Shown here: in pieces, positions 39,821-48,463 of the stretch
How positions within the stretch are numbered: the stretch's first letter is position 1
Layout: each line of letters starts with the position of its first letter
NCBI GenBank assembly: GCA_947258385.1
Contig: CAMYII010000096.1
Location: 62,001 to 126,000 of the forward strand
DNA from: Acidiferrobacterales bacterium
GTDB lineage: Bacteria > Pseudomonadota > Gammaproteobacteria > Acidiferrobacterales > SZUA-150
DNA length: 64,000 nucleotides
Direction of reading: 5' to 3'
Notes under the pieces: generated by a model
Told to the model about the DNA's origin: nothing
What the model saw: only the letters and a program-made list of their open reading frames with translations
The model's database searches: none
Translations under genes and position numbers: made by a program

Positions 39821-40027
39821 ATGAACGCCGGGATACACCCCAAGTATGCGGAAATCAAGGTCACCTGCACCTGTGGAAACGCCTTTACCACGTGCTCCAC
39901 GCTGGGACAGGACCTGAATGTCGAGGTGTGCTCTGCCTGCCATCCTTTCTACACCGGCAAGCAGAAGATCGTTGACAGTGCCGGCCGGGTAGAGAAATTC
40001 CGCAAGAAGTACGGCTTGAAGAGTTGA
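39821..40027 (+). CDS. rpmE: 50S ribosomal protein L31 (zinc-binding type)
   Basis: 68 residues with the four zinc ligands C16, C18, C37 and C40, i.e. the C-plus form ([34 protein letters not shown]). Ribosome surface protein; zinc-limiting cells replace this form by a Cys-less paralogue. 90 bases after rho. Its stop codon overlaps the start of the next ORF, and a strong terminator hairpin begins 22 bases after it. Confidence 0.97.
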   Translation: MNAGIHPKYAEIKVTCTCGNAFTTCSTLGQDLNVEVCSACHPFYTGKQKIVDSAGRVEKFRKKYGLKS

Positions 40028-40836
40028 TCCGTCCTACCCGCAGAGCCAAAAAGGGCGCCCTAGAGGGCGCCCTTTTGTTTTGGCTGGCCGTCTGGCTTGG
40101 TCCAGGCGATCCAGCAGCTGCCGCGCCGGCCGCAGACACCCCGACCGGCACGGCGGTGCGGGTAGCACGGGCGCTCGACGGCGATACCCTTGTCCTGGAC
40201 GACGGGCGCCATGTGCGCCTGATCGGGATCAATGCCCCGGAACTGGGCAAAAAAGGCGCCCCGGATGAGCCACTGGCACAGGAAGCGCACGCCGCGCTCG
40301 TGGCGCTGATCCCGCGAGACAAACAGGTTTTCCTGGTCCCGGGAAAGGAACCCCACGATCACTACGGACGCGTGCTGGCGCATGTGTTTCTCGCCGATGG
40401 GGACGCGCTGCAGGAAGTGCTGCTACAGGGGGGGTACGGTTTCCTGGTGGTGATTCCCCCGAATCTGCAGTACCTCGCGCGCTACCGGCGGGCGGAGGCC
40501 TCGGCAAGAGGCCGGGCGCTGGGTGTCTGGCGCCATCCCTATTATGCCCCCGTTGCGTCGAACCGTCTCGGCAAGGCGCAAACCGGCTTTCGCCGGGTCC
40601 GTGGGCGCATTGCCAAGACCTGGTCGAGCCGCAATTACTTTTACTTCGCCCTCTCGCCAAAGATGGCGATAATGGTGCCACGCAAGAACTGGGGGCATTT
40701 TTCCGGCCGGCCCGAGCGGCTGCTCGATACCGAGGTCGTGGTCCGCGGCTGGTTGACTGTCTATCGCGATATGCTGCGCATGCGCGTGGGGCACCCCGCG
40801 ATGCTGGAACAGGTCAAAACGGGTAACACATTTTGA
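40024..40836 (+). CDS. Thermonuclease-like (SNase) protein, exported
   Basis: 270 residues if translated from the TTG at 40024 that overlaps the rpmE stop (TTGA). The first 35 residues form a signal peptide: basic RPTRRAKK, hydrophobic [12 protein letters not shown], then AAAAPAA. The next ~125 residues are an SNase domain: [63 protein letters not shown]-terminal extra domain (about 190-270) has no recognised name. No in-frame ATG lies near; the terminator hairpin is within codons 9-18. A downstream GTG near 40156 would remove the signal. The stop overlaps a possible ATG of the malic-enzyme gene. Staphylococcal nuclease cleaves RNA and DNA; the activity here is an inference. Confidence 0.75.
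   Translation: MIRPTRRAKKGALEGALLFWLAVWLGPGDPAAAAPAADTPTGTAVRVARALDGDTLVLDDGRHVRLIGINAPELGKKGAPDEPLAQEAHAALVALIPRDKQVFLVPGKEPHDHYGRVLAHVFLADGDALQEVLLQGGYGFLVVIPPNLQYLARYRRAEASARGRALGVWRHPYYAPVASNRLGKAQTGFRRVRGRIAKTWSSRNYFYFALSPKMAIMVPRKNWGHFSGRPERLLDTEVVVRGWLTVYRDMLRMRVGHPAMLEQVKTGNTF
40049..40080 (+). terminator. Strong terminator hairpin after rpmE, inside the following ORF
   Basis: AAAAGGGCGCCC (40049-40060), loop TAGA, GGGCGCCCTTTT (40065-40076), then GTTT: a perfect 12-bp stem with a T tract, by form the terminator of rho-rpmE. Yet the open frame of the nuclease-like gene reads straight through it, and these bases code [10 protein letters not shown] of its signal peptide. Either it is a partial terminator or the gene starts later. 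Confidence 0.85.
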
Positions 40837-40880
40837 TGAAACCGAGCGAGAAAGTTTTTGTCCAAAAGACGAATCCGACC

Positions 40881-42113
40881 ATGAAGCGAGACCACAAACA
40901 AGCCGCGCTTGATTATCACGCCCTGCCGCTGCCCGGCAAACTCAGCGTCACTCCCACCAAACCGTGCGCCACCCAGGATGAGCTGGCACTGGCCTACACG
41001 CCCGGTGTCGCCGAACCGGTGGTCGCCATCGCCGCCGATCCGTCCGCCGTTTACCGTTACACCAACAAAGGCAATTTGGTCGCTGTCATCACCAACGGCA
41101 GCGCCGTATTGGGTCTGGGCAAGGTCGGGTCTCTGGCCTGCAAACCGGTTCTGGAAGGCAAGGCTGTATTGTTCAAGCACTTCGCGGACATCGATGTCTT
41201 TGATATCGAAATCAACGCCGCCAGTACAGAGGACTTCATCAACACCGTAACGAACATCGCCCCGACCTTCGGGGGCATCAATCTTGAAGACATTGCGGCG
41301 CCGGAATGTTTTGCGATCGAGAAGACGCTGCAGAAGCGGCTCGACATCCCCGTCTTTCATGACGACCAACACGGCACCGCCGTGATCATCTGCGCCGGCC
41401 TGCGCAATGCGCTGGATCTGCAGGGCAAGGCGCTCGCGCAGGCGCGCATCGTGTGCCTCGGCGCGGGCGCCGCCGGTATCGCCTCCATGCAACTGCTGAT
41501 TGAGCTTGGCGCCGATCCCGGGAATCTGCTTATGGTCGACAGCCGCGGCGTGCTGCACGACCAGCGTGAGGATCTCAATCCCTACAAACGCCAGTTCGCC
41601 CGCGCCACGGACAAACACACGCTGCGCGAGGCCATGGAGAATGCCGATGTCTTTATCGGCGTCGCCGCCGGCAAGCTGGTGGATGAGGCCATGATCGCCT
41701 CGATGGCCGCAAAACCCGTTGTATTCGCGCTGTCCAATCCGGAGCCTGAGATCCGTCCGGAGCTCGCCCACGCCGTGCGCGAGGACCTGATCATGGCGAC
41801 CGGCCGTACGGACTATCCCAATCAGGTAAATAATGTCCTGGGTTTTCCGTTCATCTTCCGCGGCGCACTCGACGTCTGCGCCCACACCATCAATCGCGCG
41901 ATGCTGGTCGCGGCCGTCGAGGCCCTGCGCACCCTGACCCACGTGCCCGTGCCCCAGGAGGTGCTCGATGCCTATCGAATCGCGCACCTGGCGTATGGCC
42001 CGGAGTACATTATTCCCAAACCGCTCGATCCGCGGTTGATCAAATATGTGCCACCCGCCGTGGCCCGGGCCGCGATTGACTCCGGGGTGGCGCGCTGTGA
42101 ATTCACTGCGTGA
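40881..42113 (+). CDS. maeB: NAD(P)-dependent malic enzyme (without PTA domain)
   Basis: Oxidative decarboxylation of malate to pyruvate. I use the ATG at 40881 (MKRDHKQAALDYHALPLPGK), 410 residues, the usual start in this family; an ATG at 40836 that overlaps the preceding stop adds 15 residues and is possible. Motifs: LAYTPGVAEPV, the catalytic-Lys region GLGKVGSLACKPVLEGKAVL, DIAAPECF, PVFHDDQHGTAVI, the NAD loop LGAGAAGIASM and FALSNPEPEIRP. It lacks the C-terminal phosphotransacetylase-like half of E. coli MaeB. Followed by mdh, placing two malate enzymes side by side. Confidence 0.93.
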   Translation: MKRDHKQAALDYHALPLPGKLSVTPTKPCATQDELALAYTPGVAEPVVAIAADPSAVYRYTNKGNLVAVITNGSAVLGLGKVGSLACKPVLEGKAVLFKHFADIDVFDIEINAASTEDFINTVTNIAPTFGGINLEDIAAPECFAIEKTLQKRLDIPVFHDDQHGTAVIICAGLRNALDLQGKALAQARIVCLGAGAAGIASMQLLIELGADPGNLLMVDSRGVLHDQREDLNPYKRQFARATDKHTLREAMENADVFIGVAAGKLVDEAMIASMAAKPVVFALSNPEPEIRPELAHAVREDLIMATGRTDYPNQVNNVLGFPFIFRGALDVCAHTINRAMLVAAVEALRTLTHVPVPQEVLDAYRIAHLAYGPEYIIPKPLDPRLIKYVPPAVARAAIDSGVARCEFTA

Positions 42114-42173
42114 GCCCGGGGCGAATTCCCCAAGCCGCAACGGCACGCCGATCAGAAACGGATGCCGTAGCGG

Positions 42174-42203
42174 TTGACTGAGACGGATCCGCGACAGTAC
42201 AGT
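42174..42203 (+). promoter_or_regulatory. Candidate promoter of mdh
   Basis: TTGACT (42174-42179), 18 bases, TACAGT (42198-42203), about 105 bases before the mdh ATG. Spacing is long by one base; modest confidence. Confidence 0.4.
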
Positions 42204-42307
42204 TTTGCACATAGCTTCGGGACGCACCCCAGGTAATCGCGGCCCAACCGAACTGGATGCCGGGTACACGGTCAAATATGAGATCTACTCATTCAAGGGA
42301 GCCGCAA

Positions 42308-43252
42308 ATGAGAAAAATTACCATCGTCGGTGCCGGCCGCGTCGGCGAATCCACCGCCCATAACCTGGCCAAGTCCGAGCTGTGCCGGGAAGTCATGCTG
42401 ATTGATGTCGTTGACGGCATGCCCCAGGGCACGGCACTGGACATCCAGGAGTCCGCCCCCCAGTTCGGCTTCGATACCAAATTACACGGCGATAATGACC
42501 CGGAGGCGATGGCGGACTCCGACATGGTCATCATCACCGCGGGCCTGCCGCGCAAGCCCGGCATGTCACGCTCGGATGTGCTGGAGACCAACCTCGGCAT
42601 TATCAACGGGGTTGTCGATGTGCTGGTGACAGCCGCACCCGACGCCATGGTATTGATGGTGACGAATCCGGTCGATGTCCTAACCTACGCGGTGTGGAAG
42701 CGCACCGGCTGGGAGCGCAGCCGGGTGTTCGGCATGGCCGGTGTGCTTGATTCTTCCCGCATGGCGAGCTTTATCGCCATGGAAACCGGCTTCTCCGTCA
42801 AAGACATCACCGCCATGGTCATGGGCGGGCATGGCGACACCATGGTGCCGATGACGCGCTTTACCTGCATCAACGGCATCCATATCAAGCATTTCCTGCC
42901 CGATGAGAAGATCCAGGAGATCGTGGAGAGGACCCGACAGGGCGGCGCCGAAATCCTCGCCTTGAAAAAAAACAGCAGCGCTTACGATGCCCCTGCCGCC
43001 GCCGTGGCCGCCATGGTCGGTGCCATCAGCCACGACCGCAAGCGCATCCTCCCGTGCGTGGCCGGGTTAGAGGGCGAGTATGGTGAGACCGACATCTGCA
43101 TGGGCGTGCCCGTGGTCCTGGGCAGCAACGGCGTGGAGAGAGTGATCGAGCTGCCGCTGTTCGAGGAAGAAGACAAGCAATTCAGAGACTCCATCGCCAC
43201 GATTCGCGCCGATCTGCAAAAACTAAGACAGTTCGATATTGCCGCCTCGTGA
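42308..43252 (+). CDS. mdh: Malate dehydrogenase (lactate-dehydrogenase-like type)
   Basis: TCA-cycle interconversion of malate and oxaloacetate. 314 residues from the ATG at 42308, which follows AAGGGAG; the longer frame is not family-like. Nucleotide loop IVGAGRVGESTA, NAD-binding Asp33, substrate loop GLPRKPGMSRSD with the arginines that favour dicarboxylates, and catalytic MGGHGDTMVP (His175). Of the LDH-like MDH group rather than the E. coli type. Follows the malic enzyme with its own leader. Confidence 0.96.
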   Translation: MRKITIVGAGRVGESTAHNLAKSELCREVMLIDVVDGMPQGTALDIQESAPQFGFDTKLHGDNDPEAMADSDMVIITAGLPRKPGMSRSDVLETNLGIINGVVDVLVTAAPDAMVLMVTNPVDVLTYAVWKRTGWERSRVFGMAGVLDSSRMASFIAMETGFSVKDITAMVMGGHGDTMVPMTRFTCINGIHIKHFLPDEKIQEIVERTRQGGAEILALKKNSSAYDAPAAAVAAMVGAISHDRKRILPCVAGLEGEYGETDICMGVPVVLGSNGVERVIELPLFEEEDKQFRDSIATIRADLQKLRQFDIAAS

Positions 43253-43356
43253 CCCCCGACTCCACCGCAACGCAGCGGGAGCGCCTTGCCACCCGGCCCG
43301 TCCGCTGAGCCGAGGGCGGCGGTGATGGTTACAGTCACCGGCCGCTGCAGGCGCGA

Positions 43357-45045
43357 CTAACACAGCTCCTTACCGCCATACATGGCGTCGATCTTATCGG
43401 CGAAGCGCTGTTCTATCACATTGCGTTTCAGCTTCAGCGTCGGTGTCAGCAAACCATTTTCTACCGTCCAGGTCTCCTCCAGACGGGTGACATAACAGAT
43501 CCTGGCGTAGCCGGGGAATCCATGGAGTTGCTTATTGGCGCGGTCACACAGTTCCTTCGTGTCCTCCAGCTGACTGACCGTCAGCAGGCCGAGTCGTGGC
43601 CTGGCCTCCCCTATGACCATGACCTGTTCGAACACGGGGTCGGACAGAATGGCCTGTTCCGTGTCAGTGGGTGACACGTTTTCGCCGTTGGTGAGCACGA
43701 TAATGTCCTTGAGACGATCGGTGATGTAGATCCTTCCATCTGTTAGCTTTACTACATCACCGGTATGAAACCAGCCTTCGGCGTCGATGGCCTTGGCCGT
43801 GGCCTCGGGATTGTTCCAGTAGCCGCGCATAACGATAGCACCGCGCACCAGCAACTCGCCGTTGTCAGCGGTCTTGACCTCAATGCCCTCCAGCGGCCGG
43901 CCCACGGAAAACGGCTCATTGTCGGTAGCCCGGTTGAAACACAGCGCCGGCGAGGTCTCGGTCAGGCCATAGCCGTGCAAAAAGGTGATCCCCAGCCCGA
44001 AGAAGATCCTGAACAGGTGAGCCGGCATCGGCGCCCCGCCAAGCAGGATATAACGCAGGCGCCCGCCCAGACGGGCGCGCACCTTGCGTGCGACCAGCAG
44101 ATTGAGGACCGGCCACAAGAGCTGGTCAGTGAGCGACGCCTCGCCCCGAAAACGCTTCCAGCCGACATCAACCGTCTTGTCGAACAGCGCACGCTTGGGC
44201 GACCCGAGCGGCAGACCCTCCTGGATCTTGTTATAGATCCGCTCGAAGATCCGCGGGACACAGACCAGGATGGTCGGCCGCTGAGTGACCATGTCCTCGG
44301 CGAGCTCCGTGATGCCGCGGGCAAACCTCGTTTGCGCCCCGACATATATCGGAATGTAATAGCCGACGGTGCGTTCCAAGGTATGGGACAGTGGCAGAAA
44401 GGACAAGAAGATATCTGTATCGATAATCTCCGGACACGCTTTCGACATGCGCGCGACGTCGATGATGAGATTTCCGTGCGTCAACATCACGCCCTTTGGA
44501 CGCCCGGTGGTGCCGGAGGTATACACGATGGTGGCCAGATCCTCCTGCGTTGCCGGGCCCGAGACGGGCGCTTGTCCGGCGACCGGCAACCAGGCATCCA
44601 GGGCTCGCACCTTGTCATCGCCCGCGACCGGGTCGTTCAGGCAGACGACACGCGCGAGCGTCGTCGCGTGCTCGCGCAGCTCGGGCCATATGGTACCGTC
44701 GTCCAGCAACAGGAACTTGGCACCGGCATCGTTGAGACACCAGGCCATGTTTTCCGGACGGTCGTTGTAATAGAGCGGAACGGTAACGAGCCCCAGGCCG
44801 AGCGCCGCCTGGTCAAACAAGGCCCATTCCACACGGTTGCGCGCACAGATCGCCACGCGATCACCCGGTTCGACACCTTCCTGCTCCAGCGCGGCCTGCC
44901 AGCGACCGACTTCGCGGGCGAACTCGCGCCAGGTCATATCAACCCATTGTTGTCCGTTGAACTGGCGATAGGCCACCGCATCCGGGGTCAGTCGGACGCG
45001 TTCGTGCAGCATCTCCGCCAGGTTAGTCGTGTTTTCCGACAGCAT
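43357..45045 (-). CDS. fadD: Long-chain acyl-CoA synthetase (AMP-forming)
   Basis: 562 residues; adenylate-forming enzyme activating fatty acids for beta-oxidation. Motifs: the P-loop YTSGTTGRPKGVMLTHGN, FLSFLPLSHTLERTVGYYIP, HGYGLTETSPALCFNR, GWFHTGDVVKLTDGRIYITDR and the Lys of the C-terminal domain within TLKLKRNVI. Of the long-chain FadD-like/FACS type common in bacteria. It is the last gene of the minus-strand fatty-acid cluster, 35 bases after fadJ. Confidence 0.93.
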   Translation of the reverse strand: MLSENTTNLAEMLHERVRLTPDAVAYRQFNGQQWVDMTWREFAREVGRWQAALEQEGVEPGDRVAICARNRVEWALFDQAALGLGLVTVPLYYNDRPENMAWCLNDAGAKFLLLDDGTIWPELREHATTLARVVCLNDPVAGDDKVRALDAWLPVAGQAPVSGPATQEDLATIVYTSGTTGRPKGVMLTHGNLIIDVARMSKACPEIIDTDIFLSFLPLSHTLERTVGYYIPIYVGAQTRFARGITELAEDMVTQRPTILVCVPRIFERIYNKIQEGLPLGSPKRALFDKTVDVGWKRFRGEASLTDQLLWPVLNLLVARKVRARLGGRLRYILLGGAPMPAHLFRIFFGLGITFLHGYGLTETSPALCFNRATDNEPFSVGRPLEGIEVKTADNGELLVRGAIVMRGYWNNPEATAKAIDAEGWFHTGDVVKLTDGRIYITDRLKDIIVLTNGENVSPTDTEQAILSDPVFEQVMVIGEARPRLGLLTVSQLEDTKELCDRANKQLHGFPGYARICYVTRLEETWTVENGLLTPTLKLKRNVIEQRFADKIDAMYGGKELC

Positions 45046-45080
45046 GATGACACCCCTGTATGATTGCTATGTCATTGTCA

Positions 45081-47108
45081 TTAATGTGCAAGTCGTTCCT
45101 GCCCAAGCAGTTCCAGTTGCGACCAGCCGGGATCAGGATTAAAGCGCTTGCCGTAGACCTCCGCCAGGCGGTACAGGCTGTGACTGATGCCGGTCTCACC
45201 CATGCTTTCGGCATAACGCATCGGCCCACCCAGATAAGGCGCAAACCCCGTCCCGTAGACCATGCCTGCGTCCACGGCATCCTTGTCGGCGACCACCCCT
45301 TCGCGTAAGCAGGCAATGGCCTCATTCAACAACCGCAAGACCAGCCGTTCGGTGATCGGTACATTGCCCGCTTTGGCACTGCCCGTCCGCTTTGGCTGAC
45401 CTTTCTTATCGTAACGGTAGAATCCCTTGCCTGTTTTCTTGCCGAGCTCACCGCGCCCAACTATGTCCCGCAAGCGTTCCGGGACGGTGATCCCCAGCGG
45501 CCCGGACAACTCCTCGGCCACGGACAGGCAGATGTCCAGGCCGACGGTATCAGCCAGATGGATCGGACCCATGGGCATCCCGAAATCCATCGCCGCCCGG
45601 TCAACCGCGGCCAGCGGCACGCCCTCTTCGACCAGGTTCATGGCCTCGATCAGATAGGGCATGAGGATGCGGTTTACCAGGAAACCGGGGCTGCTTTTCA
45701 CGTCGAGCGGGAGGCGGGCCAGCGCCACGGTGAAGGCGCGAGCGCGATTGAGCGCGACCTCGCTGCTCGCCTCACCGCGCACCACCTCCACCAGCTGCAT
45801 CTTTGCCACCGGGTTGAAAAAGTGCAGCCCCACCAGACGCGATGGATCCGAGAGCGCCTTGGCGATGGTCTCCAGCGGAATGCTGGAGGTATTGGTCGCC
45901 AACAGCGCCTGCGGGCCGGCCTTCTTTTCGACTTCGGCAAACAGGGTCTGCTTGGCCTCCTCGTTTTCGATGATGGCCTCGATGACCAGGTCGGCACGCG
46001 GCAGACCGTTGCCCGCCAGGTCCGGCATCAACCGATCCATGGCCGCCTGGACCTCCCGCGGATCCTTGAGCTTGTTGCGGAAGAAGGCGTGGGCGCGCTT
46101 GACCGCGCGCGCCAGCAGTTCCGGCGCCCGGTCCTGCAGGCTTACATGAAACCCTTTTGATGCCGCCCAGGACGCGATATCGCCGCCCATCACCCCGGCC
46201 CCAATGATGTGAATGCGCTTGATATCGTGGGCCTGCGCCCGTCCCCGCCGTTTGAGGCCCTCACCGAGCAGGAACACATGCACCAGATTGCGGCTGGTGC
46301 GCCCGACCAGCAGCTCGCCCAATGAGGCCGCCTCCTGCTCCTGCCCGGCGCGCCGCTGCCAAAGCTCCAGGATCCGGTAGGGTGCAGGGTAGTGGTCCGG
46401 GCTGGCCTTCTGTCGCAAGCGCCCCAGGAGCGTGCGCGCGACCAGGGAACGCAGGGGCCACCAACCCGGCAAGCGTTTCCCCAACGACAGCCGTCTCCGC
46501 GGCCGCTTGCCCAGCATAGCGGTGGCCGCGTGCAACAGATGGCGTTCCGGCACCACATCGTTGACCAGGCCGATGCGCCGGGCCGCCCGGGCGCTGAGCG
46601 CCCGCCCGGTGAGCAGCATGTCCAGCGCCGCGAGCGGGCCGACGAGCCGTGGCAGGCGCACGGTCCCGCCGAAACCAGGGTTAATGCCGAGCCTCACCTC
46701 GGGCAGGCCCAAGCGGGTGCCGGGGTCATCGCGGGCCACGCGATAGTCGCACGCCAGTGCCAGCTCCAGGCCGCCACCCAGGCAGTTGCCGTGGATCAGC
46801 GCCACGGTGGGACAGGACAGCGCCGCGAGCCGGTTGACGATCCGCTGCCCGGTGCGCGCCAGCTCGGTCGCGGTATCGGCGTCGAGGATGTTTTCAAACT
46901 CGGTCACATCCGCACCGACAATAAAGCCGCTGGCCTTGCCGGAGCGGATAACGAGGCCCGGGGGAGGTTTGTCGGTCAGTGTGCCCAGAATCGCCTCCAG
47001 TTCCTCCAGCACCGCCCGTGACAGCACGTTCGCCGACTGCCCGGCGACGTCCAGTGTCAGCAGCGTGTAGTTATCCTGTTCTTCGAGCTGCCAATGAACC
47101 GGTTTCAT
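45081..47108 (-). CDS. fadJ: Beta-oxidation alpha subunit: enoyl-CoA hydratase / 3-hydroxyacyl-CoA dehydrogenase
   Basis: 675 residues from the ATG at 47108 (MKPVHWQLEEQDNYTLLTLD); the longer upstream frame lies in fadI. N-terminal crotonase domain: GKASGFIVGADVTEFENI, NCLGGGLELALACDYRVA and PEVRLGINPGFGGTVRLPR with the catalytic glutamates. NAD domain: IHIIGAGVMGGDIASWAA, then HFFNPVAKMQLVEVV and the C-terminal helical domain (GPIHLADTVGLDICL). Works as a complex with FadI. Its ATG lies just inside the fadI stop, so the pair is translationally coupled. Confidence 0.94.
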   Translation of the reverse strand: MKPVHWQLEEQDNYTLLTLDVAGQSANVLSRAVLEELEAILGTLTDKPPPGLVIRSGKASGFIVGADVTEFENILDADTATELARTGQRIVNRLAALSCPTVALIHGNCLGGGLELALACDYRVARDDPGTRLGLPEVRLGINPGFGGTVRLPRLVGPLAALDMLLTGRALSARAARRIGLVNDVVPERHLLHAATAMLGKRPRRRLSLGKRLPGWWPLRSLVARTLLGRLRQKASPDHYPAPYRILELWQRRAGQEQEAASLGELLVGRTSRNLVHVFLLGEGLKRRGRAQAHDIKRIHIIGAGVMGGDIASWAASKGFHVSLQDRAPELLARAVKRAHAFFRNKLKDPREVQAAMDRLMPDLAGNGLPRADLVIEAIIENEEAKQTLFAEVEKKAGPQALLATNTSSIPLETIAKALSDPSRLVGLHFFNPVAKMQLVEVVRGEASSEVALNRARAFTVALARLPLDVKSSPGFLVNRILMPYLIEAMNLVEEGVPLAAVDRAAMDFGMPMGPIHLADTVGLDICLSVAEELSGPLGITVPERLRDIVGRGELGKKTGKGFYRYDKKGQPKRTGSAKAGNVPITERLVLRLLNEAIACLREGVVADKDAVDAGMVYGTGFAPYLGGPMRYAESMGETGISHSLYRLAEVYGKRFNPDPGWSQLELLGQERLAH

Positions 47109-48442
47109 ACCCCGCCCCCCGGTACCTGTACCAGCATGGCCCCGCCCTGTCCGCCACCGATGCACAGCGTCGCCACGCCCTTGCCCCCGCCTTTGGGGCG
47201 CAGCGCCTGGATCAGATGCAGCACCAGGCGGGCGCCGCTGGCACCCACGGGATGCCCGCAGGCAATCGCCCCGCCTTCAGGGTTTAACCGTTCCGGGTCC
47301 ATGGCGCCCAGGGGCTGATCCCGCCCGAGCTCCTCACGGGCGTACTCGGGACTGTCCCATGCCGCCTGACAGGCCAGCACCTGGGCGGCGAAGGCCTCGT
47401 TGAGCTCCATTTGGGTCACATCGCCCATGGACAGCTGATTTCGCTCGAGCAGCCCGGCGACCGCATGCACCGGGCCCAGCCCCATCTGGCTTGGATCCAC
47501 GCCGGCCCAGTGATGGTCGAGGAGCTCGGCCAGGACCGGGAGATCGTGCTGCTGCACCGCCGATTCGCTGGCCAGCATCAACATCGCCGAGCCGTCCGTG
47601 ATCTGCGAACTGTTGCCCGAAGTCACCAACCCGTACTTGCGGTCGAATGCAGGCCTTAACTTCGCCAGTTTCTCCACAGTGGTGTCGCGACGCAGGCCGG
47701 TGTCCTCCTCGTATACCGTGCCACGGGTATCGTACAAGGTTTCGATTTCGGCCTGCATGTGCCCGGCGTCGAACGCCGCGGCCAGCCGCTGATGGCTCTG
47801 CAGGGCAAAGGCGTCCTGTTCATCGCGGCCGATGCCGAAACGATGGGCGACGATCTCCGCCGTCTGGCCCATGCCGAGGTTCACCAGGGGGTCGGTCAGT
47901 CCCAGCAACAAGGTAAACACCGGTTTCAAATAGGCCGGACGGAAGCCGGCGGCGGCGCGCAGCCGGCCCCAGGCGGACCGCGAGCGCATCATGCGCGACA
48001 GCCAGTCGACCATGGCCGCGTTCCACTGGATCGGTGCGTGACTCATGGCCTCGGTGCCGCCGGCCAATACCAGATCCGCCCGGCCGAGTGCGATGCTCTC
48101 GCTCGCGCTCGCCAGCGCCTGCAGCCCCGATGCGCAGTTGCGCTGCACGGTAAAGGCCGGCACCCGTTTGCCGCAGCCCAGCCGCAGGGCAATGATGCGG
48201 GCGATATTGGCCTCATTGGCCAAGGGCATGCCGCAGCCGACGATTACCTCATCGATGGCCTCGGCGGTGAACGGCATGCGCGCCAACACCGGCCGTCCCG
48301 CCGCCACCGCAAGATCCGTGGCGCTGAAGCCGCCGGCCTGGCCGCGCGCCTTGAGAAACGGCGTCCGGGCGCCAGCCACGACCAATACCTTTCGTCCCGG
48401 CTTGCCGCGCGCCTTGGCGGCTTTGTTCTGCTGTTCTGTCAT
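47105..48442 (-). CDS. fadI: Acetyl-CoA acyltransferase (3-ketoacyl-CoA thiolase), beta subunit
   Basis: Thiolytic last step of beta-oxidation. 445 residues from the ATG at 48442, which follows GGGTGATCG. Catalytic-Cys loop TVQRNCASGLQALASASESI, GGTEAMSHAPIQ, the GGAIACGHPVGASGARLV His region and the second Cys in CIGGGQGG. The order thiolase then hydratase/dehydrogenase is that of fadI-fadJ and differs from fadB-fadA. Overlaps fadJ by 4 bases and lies 22 bases after fadE. Confidence 0.94.
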   Translation of the reverse strand: MTEQQNKAAKARGKPGRKVLVVAGARTPFLKARGQAGGFSATDLAVAAGRPVLARMPFTAEAIDEVIVGCGMPLANEANIARIIALRLGCGKRVPAFTVQRNCASGLQALASASESIALGRADLVLAGGTEAMSHAPIQWNAAMVDWLSRMMRSRSAWGRLRAAAGFRPAYLKPVFTLLLGLTDPLVNLGMGQTAEIVAHRFGIGRDEQDAFALQSHQRLAAAFDAGHMQAEIETLYDTRGTVYEEDTGLRRDTTVEKLAKLRPAFDRKYGLVTSGNSSQITDGSAMLMLASESAVQQHDLPVLAELLDHHWAGVDPSQMGLGPVHAVAGLLERNQLSMGDVTQMELNEAFAAQVLACQAAWDSPEYAREELGRDQPLGAMDPERLNPEGGAIACGHPVGASGARLVLHLIQALRPKGGGKGVATLCIGGGQGGAMLVQVPGGGV

Positions 48443-48463
48443 CGCGATCACCCGCTTTGGTTG

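Noticed and set aside
38594-39943. 449-residue minus-strand frame over rho
   Set aside because: Antisense to rho; no ribosome site and no family pattern. The same reasoning applies to the frames opposite the malic enzyme (40761-42275) and fadD (43765-45063).
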